Source: Isoetes taiwanensis
Taxonomy: Eukaryota > Streptophyta > Lycopodiopsida > Isoetales > Isoetaceae
Assembly (NCBI GenBank): GCA_021234155.1
Contig: JAJEKV010000548.1
Coordinates: forward strand, 86,875-150,874
DNA: 64,000 bases
Reading direction: 5' to 3'
In this document: positions 11,536 to 24,350 of the stretch, piece by piece
How the letters are laid out: every line of letters starts with the position of its first letter
Numbering within the stretch: the stretch's first letter is position 1
Program-made: the position numbers and the translations under genes
Notes under the pieces: model-generated
Seen by the model: the letters and a program-made list of their open reading frames with translations, nothing else
Database searches by the model: none
What the model was told of the DNA's origin: nothing

Positions 11536-12457
11536 TCAAAGTAATTCTTGAGACCATTCTTCCCCAATGGAGTAGAGGGAAGATTGTTGATTTATGGGAT
11601 ATGACCTTTGTTCTAGAGGTAATGTGTAGTCATTATTACCTTCTAGCATCTTTACAGCCATGCCCATGGAAGGACGCATGTTAGCATCTTGGCAAGCACA
11701 GCAAATGCCCATCTATTACCCTTTTAATTGCACTACATCACAATCTTCTTTTGGCAATTTGGAATCGAGGAGGTTCCATCCTCATATCTTTGAGCTGCCC
11801 AATTCAAAAGCTTATTTCTTCACTCATCGCCATATTTGAATAATTTCTATGACCACTAACAACCTCAGTACCACAATTCCAAAGTGTAAACATCATTTTC
11901 TCACGAGACCTTTGCCATTCACCCATTGGTGCTAAATATCAAAGGTCCCCATCATTCTAGTGAGTATCAAAGAAGTTTCATCTTTGGCATCAACACTTTC
12001 GGTCCAAAATGCAACTTTTGGGGATAAATGATTCATCTAGAAGGATGTTTGAGGAACTTCACATCCAAATGAAGTATTCTTGGATTGCATTCTTGATCTT
12101 GAGATATACCAAGCCAATGCGGTTCGAATAATCTTCATTCTCTGAGCCCAATCTAGAAGGTACTCACCACCATTGAATATCCATTTGTCCAAGGAGCCAT
12201 TAGACATGAACTCATATATGAAGTTTATTAGTGCCTTGCACAAAACCCAATAAGCGGACTAGGTTAGCGTGGTGCAATTTGCACAGAGTTTCAATTCCCG
12301 ATTTAAATTCGACCTTCATTTCCGGCTTTCCGGTTTCTTGGCGCAATTTTCCTTCCATCAAAAGCACACCCTCGTTAACGAAACCACCTTTTCCAATTTG
12401 TTTTCCAAAGTGATCCGTCACCACCTCCATCTCTTGGATAATTTTGTATTTGGACAA
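11536..12457 (-). pseudogene. Receptor-like protein kinase (RLK/Pelle) pseudogene, kinase domain
   Basis: The N-lobe begins near 12457 (KYKIIQEMEVVTDHF), followed by a glycine loop, IGKGGFVNEG, and then an HHANLVRLLGFVQG segment (about 12270), the strand before the hinge in plant RLKs. After a frame change at 12240 come FIYEFMSNGSLDKWIF and LLDWAQRMKI (about 12220-12130), typical of the hinge and alpha-D/E region. The catalytic loop (HRD..N) is destroyed; only a frame-broken trace is seen near 12070. The DFG region is not readable. The C-lobe end reappears at about 11700-11650 as CACQDANMRPSMGMAVKMLEG-like sequence, a hallmark of G-type-lectin-related RLKs, and a plausible terminal stop is at 11536. 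Extracellular and membrane parts are absent. Not functional as read. Confidence 0.75.
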
Positions 12458-12604
12458 AAGATATTATTATATCATCCTCACCGGAGGCTGCGGGCACCCA
12501 AGAGGCGTGAAAAGAAGCCAAACATGTGCTCTTTTTCTACATCATATGTATCTTTGATTGAATCATGTATCTTGGTTGTTCAAAATGCGGTAGGAAGAGT
12601 TTGA

Positions 12605-15600
12605 GCCCTTGAGGTTTGGGGCTTTATCTCTTCCTCACGAGCCCTCGATGGCTAACTCCTTCCATAGTGTAAATCCTGCTCGTCGGCGACCCATTAGATC
12701 TTAGGGTCCGGGAGGTACGGCGTAGAGGAATGCTCGGCGGCCTCCTCGTCCTCCTCAATATCTTGGTCCATAATGATGGCCGATTACCAAATCGTTTCGA
12801 AGCAAGCTTCGTCCTCTTGTGACAATGGGGAGGTCGGAGTCCCTCACCTCCTTATGCCCCTTAATGGCATTAGGGCATGCTCATCATCCCCTAACATCTG
12901 GGAGGCGGTGTGGAAGTCGGGTAGAGGCCGCGAATCATCCCTCGTTATGAACACATGCGGTACAATCTCTTATGATGAGAAGCCGAAGAAAGCGTAATGT
13001 CGGGATCGCCTACATGTTAAAGATGTGGTCTACTTCGGAGGAGAAGGGTGAAGAAAGATCAAGGGGACCGCAGTGGTTCAAATACCATTAAGGGTTAGGA
13101 TGAAGGGTTAAGGAGGAGAAGGAGGATGAAAGGAAGGAAATGAAACCCTAATGGGTCAAAATATTTTTATAATTTTCGCACGTTTCGAAGAATTATTATT
13201 AAAAATTATTATTTAATTAATAATTTATATTTAAATACACACCAAGTGGTGGAAAAAGATTTTTATATTTTACAACGTCAAAATGAGAATATTTTACATA
13301 GATAAGTTCACAATAGTTTTACAACAAAAGAAAGAAAATTAAGCTGATCATCAAAACCTCGGATCCTCTGCTAGGCTGGAGTCCTTAGGCATTATGGTAG
13401 CCCCTTTGCATGAATGGCTAGAGGTTGGCCGCTCAAAATCCTATGAGGTAAAGCCTCGGCCGACCTCGAGGTGCGAGATTACCAAAGGCTTGGAACCTCA
13501 GGTCGGGTTTAAACTCTTGGGCAATTTCATCAAAGCGCATTGAAAAGGGTTTGACAATCACTGCAGAGGCCTGATACTTACGATCTCTCAAGAGCCACTG
13601 TGTCTACGAATCTATGGGGCTTCCAAGTGGCTTGATTTCGCTTGCTTCAATAATAGTCGTGATGGATTTCCACCTATTGTTTGGATGCTTGCCCGTCAAC
13701 GACGGTCTTCTGGCCTCCCGAGCCGAATAGCTGTCTCTTGGCAATGGTGGCATTCTTCAAGCTGGTCTTAGAATCCACATAATTCCCTTTACTTGGAAGT
13801 TTTGTATTCTTCCTCTTCCTATTGCCCCACTCCCTATTCTTCCTATTCTCCGGCCTCCGCCCGACCCACATGTTGATCTATATTGTGGTCAACATTCCGA
13901 TCCCCCTCACGATCAACAATCCTTGGCCGGGTCCCCCTCACGATCAACTTGCCGGTCCCCCGCCGGCCAACTTGGCCGGTCCCCCTCGCTGGTTTGGGCA
14001 TCCTCCTCTTAAGCTTATGGAGCCTCCTTCCTCAAAGAGATCCCGCCTTTGTTCAGGGTTACACTTGTACCGGGTAATCTCCAGATGGTACCTGGGTCAA
14101 GAGTCAAGATGTCCGCTTTCGTACGCGATCCATACATCTTGTTGAAACCAGGGACATTTTCAAAATGAAAAGTTTATGCAGTTCTTCTGCCCAAAGAAAG
14201 GTAGGTGTAATGGTCTTCAGGACATAAGCACATGGCCCTTACCTGTGGCTAAAATCGCAGCCTGGGCTCGTAGCCACTAGCTGCTATTTTGTCAAGGTCT
14301 TCCATCTCAACTGCTGGGCCTCTCGGCTCGGATAAGCTCCACAGATCCTCCTCGACCGGGTCAGGATAGGAAACTGAATAAGGGCCCAAGCTTTGATCAA
14401 ATGGCTTGCTGGCGGGTGTAGGGTTGATCTGCCAGCTTCAAGGAGGAAGCGGCCGCTGAAATGAAAGATGGGGGTAAGGGATTTGGCTATCAGAAATGTT
14501 TCACTGGGCGTTTAGAATAAAAGGTCGTATCATAGGGAAGCCATCATCCTGGAAGATAGTCTATGAACAGGACGCTAAACAACCTGGAAGACACGCTTTG
14601 TTTAGATCCACTTGAGCTTGAAGCGCCAAGACTGAAAGGACCACACTGATATAAAAAGAGAAGAAAGTAGGGGCGCTCAAGCTGTTGAATAGGTGGCGCT
14701 TAGCTAGTAGTTGGCGTTTATGTAGTTTAGGTGGCCAAGCAGGTACCTGAAGGAAGGCTCATGGCATGAGCTCAAGTCCGGCCATTAAAGTAGGAAGTCG
14801 GCAAAGAAACACACTTTTAAAAGTACAAAATTTAATCTGAACTTAACCCTAAATCAAATTTAAAAAAAAAAAAATCTGGTCGCGTATAAAAATACGGACA
14901 GTATAGGCGCCGCGTAGCGATACGCCCTAATTTAAAGAAACACCTCCTGGACGACAGCAGCGCCTTGATTTTCCTGGCTTGTCGTTGACTCTTCCGCCTG
15001 GAGGCATGCCCCTAGGGTATTTGGGAGGTGCCCATCCATTGGAGCCATTGCCTTTCATCCGAGCTATCTACAAAAAGTTATAGCCCCTTCCAAACTTGGG
15101 TCCTCCAATGCTCTAATCTTCCATAGAAACCCAACGATACTTAACCCAGCACAAACCATCAAAGAGCTAAACAAATCATAATGCTAGCTTAGACCCCACC
15201 TAACTACCAGCTAACGAAGTTAGTTTGGTCGCTATGATTTCCGCGATCCGAATCACGTGTCTCCTATACCATCGTGACGCCTTCCCTAATATATACTACC
15301 CTGGACGTATATACGGACTTTCCTCCTGCATGCACCAACCGCTATTTATGTGGTCTGCCTAACCTCATCTCTAAGAAGATGCCTCGAGGAAGGACACAGA
15401 GGGGTCATTCTGCCCACGCCTTCATGGCTGAATATAATGAGAATTCATATTTCCATAAGATACTACCATCGGTTATACATCCATCCAACCAACAAACAAA
15501 GAAGATGCATTTGGCATTAGGGAAAACACCCAAACCCATGGTTCTAATTCCCTGCCTGTGACTCAAAGGAGGATCGACCCATCGGCCAGGCATCCCAAGA

Positions 15601-17899
15601 GGATCAGCAGAATCGTGGGTCTTGATTTTTATACTACCGGTATAGAACATCGGGTTAGTTGTCCACCCATCCCGCCCCTCCCAAAGTACCCCTAGTGATG
15701 AGTCGCAACTGCTGATATGGTGCATCAAATGAGGCCTCCCGAGACGGTGATTTTAAGGTATCACCTCGGAGCCTTACTCAGGCTCCATGAAGCCCCGCCT
15801 CAAGGAGGCACTGCAAGTGTCCCCTTCCGTGATCACAAGGTTCCCAGCGGTGAGCCAGAGGAATACGTGCCGCACGAATTCTCGCATCCGCCTGGCACCC
15901 ACCTGGTCACCCCACCACCAGCATGTGGTGCCCACACCTCCACCAGAGTGTCGCACTCCATATCCGCCCTCACGTGACCTGGCCATCGGGCCTAGCCCAC
16001 TATAGGAGTCTCGGGAGCCTTTTATGTTGCGTGGCAAGACCCCCGCCCCACTTCACCATCAAGTCCCTTTCCGGGTGCTAAGCAATTCCATAGCATCCAC
16101 GACTTCGGCCTCGTGCAGTGCCTGGCAATAATTGGGAATTAAAAAGGAGCTACTAGGAGCATACTAAAACATATAGCACGAATCTCTACCCCCCCTCTAA
16201 TCCCCTTTATGGGAAGTTTACAGAGCTACTTTCATAAAACATCCATCCATAAGTAATAAAACATAATCCATAATCGAATGTAAATCCTAAATATCAAGAA
16301 GGGTTAATCCCTAAGTAAGAACAACAGAGAGAAGACTCAAAGAACTTAATTTAAGCTCTATCCTTAAAGATATCAACTAGATTATCTACTAAACCAGTTC
16401 CAACTTGATCCATTGTCATGAGGCGCATCCATCTCTCGAAACGCGGGTGTTGGGAACCCGCGGGGGGGTGTTCAACAGTTGTGTACTTGGCTCAGCTGCT
16501 CCCTTCTCCGGTAGGTTTTGGGGTCAAGTGGGATAGTGATCCACCTTTGATGGCCCAATTAGCATTCCCCCATCTTTGGCCAATCGAGTTTGGCCAAGTG
16601 GGCCTTCCTAAACCATTAATTAACTTAATTAACCCACTTAGATGTTAATTCCTTAATTATAGGTTATTATCCTTAACAATTAAATTAGCATAGCTAATTT
16701 AATCCTTTAAGTCAACCCCTAGGTTACAATACCCCATGGTGGGCATTTGATCAAGACGATGTCGGATATGTTATCATTATACCATATAAATACTTTCGGA
16801 GCGTCTACAAATCGAGATAGTTTAGAGCATCTTGAAATGGCTACAAATTGATGCTTGAGCCAATTGCATAAGCCCAAAGAAAAATAAAAGCTATGAATGC
16901 CCTTCAATTCCATGTCTTAAATCTATAGATGGACCCCGGCTCTATACCTTGCATAAACTATTGCCAAAGTTAGATTTACCTTTAGCCCCTTTGCCTGAGC
17001 TTATTATAAACACAGCAAAGCAAAAAGGGAGACATAGTAGAAAGAAAATCATCGCAAAAAGGGAAACAGAGAGAGCAAAATGATTCCAAACCTTGTGTTT
17101 CCTTGCTTATATAGGGCTCAATAGAAAGGTACATAGAAGGACCTCGATTCTGTCCACGGTCCCCTAAGCAAAGTAGCACAAGGACCAGAACAGGCCAGCA
17201 ACCTTTCACGCAAGAACACACGCAGCTCACTTTTCCATAGACATATGTTGCAAATCCAAAGACCCCAAAAGCCGAATAGGACAAAAAGCCCAACTTCATC
17301 ATTAATACAAAACTGACGGTGAAAAAATATGCCTCCTAGTCGCCTATGCAAATGTCTGGGCAACAAAGCCTCTTATGCGAAAATAAGACAAGTACACTTT
17401 TCAACTCGGACACATCCAACAAGATCAAATGGCATATCCCATGGCACATTCCATCAACTCACTCTCCCAAGGGTTTGCTCTTCAAACAACCCAAAATATG
17501 ATATGTGAAGAAAAAAGAAACATTAAAAAGCAAGAACAATTAGGTGATTACGTAAAAAAGACAAGACAGGGCTTAGAAGCTTGCAAAACTTCACAATAAT
17601 GATTGCTCAATCAAATTCATGGATCAGTGGTATTCAACAACTTCTAAATTTATTTGTAGTATGGCTTATTGGTGGTGTTCACTAATTTCCATTTTTTAAA
17701 AATCAATAACCATACGAGCGTTTTGGAGGATATATTTGCTCGTTTCATTTCTTTTCTCCCTAATGTAATGGTCTATTTCATAATTGAGTTGCTGTAAAAG
17801 CTATAAATGAGTTTTAGTCTATAGAATATTCACAAAATTATTAAGGTATACTCACGTTGAATCAAGAACAAAAGCCAACAAAGTAGTAAACTGCACCTG
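12605..17899. other. Unassigned region, mixed composition
   Basis: I find no recognisable gene in these 5.3 kb. Notable stretches: 12690-12780 reads on the minus strand as an acidic peptide (DQDIEEDEEAAEHSS) without a known family; 13190-13260 is extremely AT-rich; 13890-13995 holds a GGCC-rich local repeat (listed separately); 15700-16040 is GC-rich with overlapping open frames on both strands but no motif; 16620-16720 is an AT-rich run of 'ttaatt' words. Parts look like decayed retroelement sequence. Confidence 0.3.
13893..13995. repeat. GGCC-rich minisatellite-like repeat
   Basis: Variants of 'ccccctcacgatcaac' and 'ttggccggtccccct' recur about four times within 100 bases, giving a Pro/Gly-rich translation in several frames. 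The units are imperfect and about 24-30 bases long. The translations are by-products of the repeat, not evidence of a gene. Confidence 0.5.
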
Positions 17900-18290
17900 A
17901 ATAGGGCAAATAAGGGCAGCATTTGAGAGCAAGCTGGATTCAATCTTTGTAACTCATAAACCAGAAGGGTTACAAAAAGACCACCTAATCAGTAATCCGA
18001 ATCTCAACCCAAGGCGGCCGATTCAAGCTCTGTAAATAAACCAGAGGGGTTAAAAAGACCAATTAATCAGTTATCCGAATCTCGCCAAATAAGGGCAGCA
18101 TTTGAGAGAGCAAGCTGATTCAAGTTTTTGTAACCTATAAACCAGAAGGATTCACGAAAAAGACCACCTAATCAGTAATTGAATCTTCAACTCCAAGGGA
18201 TTCAGATTCAAGCTCTGTAAATTCATAAACCAGAGAGGGTTTGGCAAGAAAAGACCACCTAATCAGTTATCCGAATCTCAACTCCAAGGA
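17900..18290. repeat. Tandem repeat derived from the 3' end of the carrier gene
   Basis: Words such as 'aagaccacctaatcagt', 'atccgaatctcaactcc' and 'ataaaccagaagggtt' recur four times (near 17990, 18060, 18165 and 18255), alternating with 'aaataagggcagcatttgag' at 17908 and 18087. The pattern is a dimer of about 180 bases made of two related halves of about 90. The word 'aatcagttatccgaatctc' is the reverse complement of the carrier's last codons and stop, so the array is built from the gene's own terminal coding sequence and 3' UTR. Confidence 0.75.
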
Positions 18291-20230
18291 GGTCCTTCAT
18301 GATTTCATATGTCACAAATGCTAAAAGCTATAGATGGTAACCTGCAACAGATCAAATCAACATCAAATGTTATCAGTAGGCATAAGGAAGGTAACAAACT
18401 AAGCATTAAAAATAAGGCAACCTTCACAGAGTTCGAAGCAGCCCTTGTAAAGTGCACCAAACCCTCGTTTACAGTCTTTTCTAAAAGCATCCACCATACC
18501 GTCGTATTGAACTGGAGCTGCCATCTTCCCATCTGCAGTCACAATGGGTGATGCATCTTTCCAACCAACCATTTTGCATCCGCCCGACGGACAACATCCA
18601 AATGGGTATGCAACAGTCTGACCAACTGTTCCAGCCACCGCACCACATCCTAGCTTTGTTACTACACTCAATTCAGAATCATCCTTAGCGCCAAAGGTAG
18701 AACCTTTACAACCCAATCTTTTAAAGTCTCATATACAGCAAAATTGAGACCAACATACGGTACCTGCAAATATAAGCCATACAAGAGATTATCAACGTTA
18801 ACATCCTTTGTTGCAGGCAAGAAAAATCTCAAAGCATCATAGATTGTTGATAGAAAAGCCCATGGCAAAAGAAATAGCTAATAGACCATCTATGATATCC
18901 TCCTGTATTTTACATTAAGTATCATTACATCCAGATGTCTATGAAATTGTTTTTTAAATCAAAATGAACATGCATTTAATAGGAACAAGCCAGGAATGGA
19001 TCAGAGGTAACCTTTACCACTCCAATGACAGATGGAAGCCAGCCTTTGTATAATGCTCAAGCCCTCCTCCTTTACAATAGTAGAGGTTGCATGGACCATG
19101 CCTCTATATTTGCCCGAGCGCCCGTCTGCAATGTTCCAAACATTGATCTCTTGAACACAATAAATCACTTGAAGATATATAGCGAAATAACTAACCTGAA
19201 CTGTCAAACGCCCTCTCACCATATCTAGTGGATAAGTAGCAGACATGGCAATAATACCAGCACAAGCTCCAGCACAAAGCCGAAGAAGAACAGGTGTAAG
19301 CTCTGCATTTTCTGAACATCCAGACAGAGGCACTATTCAGATGAATTAGAGCCAGAAAAAAGCAATAAGAAAGGATGTACTTACCACAATCTGCTTGTTG
19401 TCGATAGAGCCATAGGATTGCCCTATTTAAACAGAGAAAAAAATTAAAATCAATGCAGTAAAATCTTTCACAAACTAGAAAATACACTAATCATGGAACC
19501 ACAAATACGAAAAAAAAAAATATACACTATGTGATATTGTTGTAAAGCAGGATTAAAAACATGAAATATATAACCGATGGCCACAGACCTTGAAGCTTGT
19601 TCATAGCTGCAGAACTTAACAGCAGAATTTGGTATAATGCGTACACAATTAGTGTCGTTGCCTTTAAAGAATCCACGCATACCCTCTTGCCCCCAGATTG
19701 TCTTTAAGCCTTGAAGTGTTCCACTGTATTGAGGATTATATGGGTTTTGGACCTACAGAGTAGAAATGTCTTAGTAAAAACAAACCCAGAATAGAATTCA
19801 AAAGGACAAGCCCAGAAGGGGATATCTGTAACAAATATAGTAATGACACTCACTTGAAGCAAAATTTTCATGCGTTCCAAAGGTGCCACAGCTGTTCTGG
19901 ACCTGCAATCAAATATTCTTAATTATGTCATAACAGATATTATAACCAAACAAAAATAAAGAGCAGAGGATCAACTTAGGATTAAGAAAGAACTAGAAAG
20001 AAAGAAAAAAAATTCAATACGTACACTCCTCCTGCGACTCCTCCAGCTGTAAGAGATTTGCATATGGATAAAAGGGCGTTCCCCGGTGCTTTGACATCCT
20101 GTGTGGCCAGTTTTGCCTCCCCAGCAAATGATACAAGTGTTTCAGCTGCAGTTTCTTTTTCCGTCAGCATATGGCTGGCAATATGCAGCGTTGCTCCTTC
20201 GTACTCGAACTTCCTCTGGTTCGGTTCCAT
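18259..20230 (-). CDS. Mitochondrial adenine nucleotide transporter, ADNT1-like (8 exons, frame-disturbed at the 3' end)
   Basis: Six-helix SLC25 carrier of the mitochondrial inner membrane; the plant ADNT1 group exchanges AMP/ADP/ATP. Exons on the minus strand: 20230-20025, 19902-19854, 19752-19589, 19422-19385, 19311-19196, 19125-19018, 18763-18422, 18341-18259. Introns start GT and end AG (for example gtacgt, gtgagt, gtaagt donors). The protein starts MEPNQRKFEYEG, then a polar N-terminus, then SICKSLTAGGVAGGV. Carrier signatures: APLERMKILLQ (repeat 1), ATYPLDMVRGRL (repeat 2) and, in repeat 3, a P-F-D-V-V-R motif visible only after allowing one-base shifts near 18570-18600. NTNCVRIIPNSAVKF-like and VPYVGLNFAVYETLKDW segments are classic ADNT1/APC. 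The C-terminus ends near GVEIRITD. Exons 1-5 are intact; exons 6, 7 and 8 carry several single-base insertions/deletions, mostly in homopolymers, consistent either with sequencing error or early decay. Confidence 0.85.
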
Positions 20231-20239
20231 CCTCGTAAT

Positions 20240-21535
20240 TCTTAGGTAGGACCATCGAAGATGATTTCAAGTAACTTGGAAGCCACAAAATGTGTCGCTT
20301 ACCTTCAACAATTACTCCAAAATGTAGCCATCAAACATGCATTGCCCAGCCCTTCACCAGAAATCCAAAACCCTGGCTAATTTGCCTCCCCATCTTTGGA
20401 AGCGCAGCTGACTGTTTCAAGAAATGGCGAAAATTCGAGGAATCATGGTGAATCCGTGCCCGGACTTGGCCAGAAGATAAAATACGAGGCCATAATGCTG
20501 TTTTCAAGCTCAAAAAGGTATGCCATAACAGAAAACAAGCTCCAGCGTATAAATATGGCCAGAATTAACAAGAGAAGGTACATGAATCAAACCAGGAAAC
20601 GACGCATGAGCCCCAAACTAAACCACGTGAGGCTAAGAATCGGGGCCACCGTACTCCTGGAAACCGCCAGGACCGCCGGCGCCGCCTTGAGTACCCCTTA
20701 GGGCAGGCAGAGCACTTGTTTAAATTTACTTTTGTTCCGGTCTCAACAAGCTTCTGCCATAGCCAGGACTTTGAAGCATATTCCGTCGAATAATATTTCC
20801 GGGCGGTCCAGATGAATGGTATCGGACGGTGAGTGAGCACTTTTAGGGTAGGAGTACACGTGGCAAGCTTAACGCCCTAGATTGTCTGGAAGTATAATCT
20901 CCTGGCTTTAGTGACTTTACACGCAGATATAGTAGCTATCCATTTTACCACCTTTTGACCTTGGAATCTGGCATTTATGGGCCTCTCAATTTGGCCACAC
21001 ATGCGCCCATCTAAATTTGGCCCACATGTGACGCTCACGTGACTAGCCCAATCTTCATATCCACAACAGGATGTGCGCATAATAGATCGTGTCAATGTGT
21101 TTATTTCGCCCAAAAAAAACATAAGTGTTCAAAAAACAAGCCCAGGCTTTCCATATAATTGAGAAAGAAGAGAGCCTCTGTCCCAGCCTTCTCCTCACTT
21201 TTGGATCCATAACAACTTCTCCACTTGCAAGCTCTTAGTGTCGCCCCCAGAAGTTCGACGTCTTCATCTCGACGTCGTCGTAGAAGTCTCCCATTGGCCA
21301 TCCATCACAATCAAACATCTCCACCAGGTAGAAAACAGTTGTGGTGATCATCTCGAACTATTTTGTTTCCTTAGGATGTTCTTACCATTGTACCTTGTTG
21401 TCAGCTCTCGCTCTTATGTGCTCTCGCTCTTATGTGTAAGTAGAGACTGATAGTTTCAAAGTTTGATTTATTTTATTTATTTATTTATTTCAGTTCAACT
21501 TTTTTAGTTGGCATTCTTGTGCTCCTTTTTTTAGC
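20240..21535. other. Upstream region of the carrier gene and unassigned sequence
   Basis: A 60-codon minus-strand open frame at 20331-20513 lies about 100 bases upstream of the carrier ATG, ends before it, and is Arg/Ser/Ala-rich. It could be an upstream ORF in the 5' leader, or chance. A larger Arg-rich frame at 20565-20840 has no recognised motif. No promoter element could be assigned with confidence. Confidence 0.35.
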
Positions 21536-21539
21536 CACG

Positions 21540-21950
21540 GGCTGCAGTTGAACGGTAGATGGGAGCGGCCACAATTGGCGAGACTATGTGCTGTTGTCGA
21601 TTCTGAGGTTATTGAAGATGAAAGCCATACTCTTCCGAAGTTGCCCCTTTTGAGATAGTTGAATCATTTTTGACCTTAGCATTCCATTCCACGCTTTCAC
21701 AACTTCGAGCACCATCATGCATGACTTTGGCATTATACATACTTGAGGTTCTAGATGGCGTGCAGGCTACGGGCCCTCGGTAGTTATTATCTCCGATTTT
21801 CTAGTATCATCATTACCGCAAAAGTTTTTCCTTGAAAACCTTCGGTAGGGTTTTTAATCTAGTAGTATGATTGTCTTAGCCCGGTTATGGGTCCCATGAC
21901 CTATTGGTCTCCATGGGCGTTAAAAACTATTCTATTCTATTCTATTCATT
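21540..21950 (+). mobile_element. SINE-like element, copy 1
   Basis: It shares with the copies at 26970-27415 and 30605-30997 a 'ttattgaagatgaaagccat..' stretch (divergent), then a 3' block: 'cattaccgc', a hairpin 'ttgaaaaccttcggtagggttttt' split here as GAAAACC ttcggta GGGTTTT, 'gggtcccatgacctattggtctccatggg', and a terminal (TATTC)n tail at 21927-21947. No protein is encoded. No tRNA-type A/B boxes were confirmed at the 5' end, so it could also be a 5'-truncated LINE tail. Confidence 0.6.
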
Positions 21951-21959
21951 GAGAAAGGA

Positions 21960-24240
21960 ATGCAAAGACTGTATTTTCTTGTTTTCCATCTTGTTGTCTT
22001 TTTAGCTTTTCATGTTCTTAAGTTGTTCTTAATCAATGTTGGATGGATACTTAGCTAGAATAGTGGTGACACCACTATCTAGCCTTGGTTCCTTGATTCA
22101 ACAAAGTGATGATTTGGATATCTTACCAAGACAGAATCTTTGCTCGAGTTTTAGATCTGGATCTGAAGTAGCTATTGCAAGCTCTTCATTTGGTGCCCTT
22201 GCCCGAGATTCTAAGAGACTAGGTGAAATCATATAGTATTGTAGTCATGGACTTGTGAAAGACATTGTCTATTGAACACTTAAGAGTTCTTGCAGTGAAA
22301 CCCAAACACAAGGGAGATTCATATAGTATAAGTGGTAATAACCATCAGAGTGAATGTATTAAAATAAGTGGTATTTACCATTCAATCTTCCTTGTCTGTT
22401 GTATAATAAGGGTGAAAAGGTGTATGACAAGGCATTTTCGTGCGTATAAAAAATAAGAGGTTTTTTGGCGATGCCGCATGGTAGGGCAAAGCCTTCTGGG
22501 GTGCGTGTCGGAGATATCATTCAAGACCCCCGATGGCGGTAGTTTCGGAGAACTTCTAAAGCTTGATTTCATCTTGAAGTATGGATGTACTTGACTCACA
22601 CCAGCTCCCACAGTGCTGATGGGTGGAAAGAAGTAAATCATATCTACTCTACTCTGGAGCTAATGTTATTTTTTTTGGCCACCTTAGAAATGCATATTCC
22701 ATATATATGGAAAGGTGAATCCCCTAGGTTGAAAGGAAGACAATGGTAATAGTAGATACCAGACCTATGGCATTTCATGGTCATGGTAGAGGAACAGTGA
22801 TACATCATGGCAAATCTCCAACAATGCAGTATATGACGTTCCCCTTTACATTGATGAAGGTGGTAATTTGGTCATTGAGAACAGCAGGCATACCAATTGG
22901 AAAGCGGAAGACAAGGTGCCCACACTGTCAGCCTCTTCAAGACATGAAGCAGAACATGTTGTACGCATATTATACGAGCTGCCAGACTTTCCTAAAGTGC
23001 AGCACAGCTCACATAAATGAGCCAATGAATTTGACCATTATATAGAAGTTTGCAATTGGCCAATGGTATTCAAAGCAGTTAAGACACATTTTGCGACAAT
23101 AAGGACCATAGTAGCGTCATGAATCTAGTTTCAGCATGAGAAGATGATGCTTACTTTATCCTTAAAAGGAGTGAATGGTTTATAGATGATAGATTGACTT
23201 TGTATAGATGGCAAGTAGTCAAATGTTGTGCTTAAGAGTTTCAAGCCAATTGCATTTGGACGAGAACTGTTATAATTATTACCAGTAGTGAACATCCCAG
23301 ATAAACACATTTCGGTCAATTTCTTCCTCAAACTAGTAGATCACGTCAATCACTCCACCGAAGAAGAGTGATTATATACTTGGTTCTTGAATATCCCTCA
23401 GCATGTATTCTAAACCATAGGCTGCACATATTACAGTCGTTAGGACTCATAAATCTAGGGAACTAAGCAGGATAAAAATCCTATTCTTGAATCGTTATGT
23501 TATTTCTGATAAATGAATGATGCCAAGAATGCAAAATTCTATGACATATTGCTGCAGAATGTACTATGTCTTGGTGTCTAATTTGCAAGAAAATTTGAAT
23601 TAAATTCAATTTTATTGTTCACGAAGACCAAAAGGCCTATGGGATCCATACAAATAGGCCTATATGATCCATAAAAATGCATATAGGGAAAAACTAGCCA
23701 TAATAAGTTCGCTAGTAATCGTACATTTGTACATGTCAGTGTAGTGATGAAGGGCACAATTGAGCTGCATGTCTAGTACCTCTTGGGTATATGATGCTAG
23801 TGCCCATACTTATGGTATCTACCATATCATATATAACGGTTGGTTAGGTATAAACAACCAACATACCGTGCCCATATAGATGCAAATGCTAGGCAACACT
23901 CATCTTCAATAACTTCCATTGGAAACATTGGCAGACCCTGCTTTTTCACTCTTCCCGACTCCATCGACTTGTCTCAATTCTGAGGAGGCTCACCAATGCA
24001 AATGGATACAATCGTTATACGCTCTTTCATGAGCAAATGTGTTAATAGGTACTGTTGTGGACCCCTGGCAAGCATAGGATTAATCTGGCTTTTGTAATGT
24101 GATGTCTACCAACTTCAAAGCACTAGCATTCGAAAGCTTGCTAAGGAAACATGTGTCTCGATAAAACTTTTATTGTTCGTTACCTATATACACCCTTCTT
24201 GCACATTCCATTTGGTGAGCTAACTAAGAAAAAGGTAAGA
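21960..24240. other. Unassigned region with possible coding debris
   Basis: A plus-strand frame at 22036-22236 (LDGYLARIVVTPLSSLGSLI...) has a protein-like Ser/Leu/Asp composition but no family assignment. Around 22860-23060 another frame reads NWKAEDKVPTLSASSRHEAEH, faintly like the Copia RNase H 'W.SK.Q..V..SS.EAEY' block, but too weak to call. The rest is AT-rich. Confidence 0.25.
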
Positions 24241-24350
24241 AAAAATAAAACAGGGCACAGTTTATGGAGCAAAACGCAGAAAATTATTATTTTCTGTGCA
24301 AAAAAACTCGAAATTGTGCTGCACATATATAAAAAAAGTTTTGGGCGAGA

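Noticed and set aside
16440-16475. GC hairpin CGCGGGTgttgggAACCCGCG followed by a G run
   Set aside because: Looks like a terminator, but this is plant nuclear DNA and no gene ends here.
22860-23070. Possible Copia RNase H segment
   Set aside because: Only a faint 'SS..EAE' resemblance in one short frame; no neighbouring reverse transcriptase or integrase motif was found.
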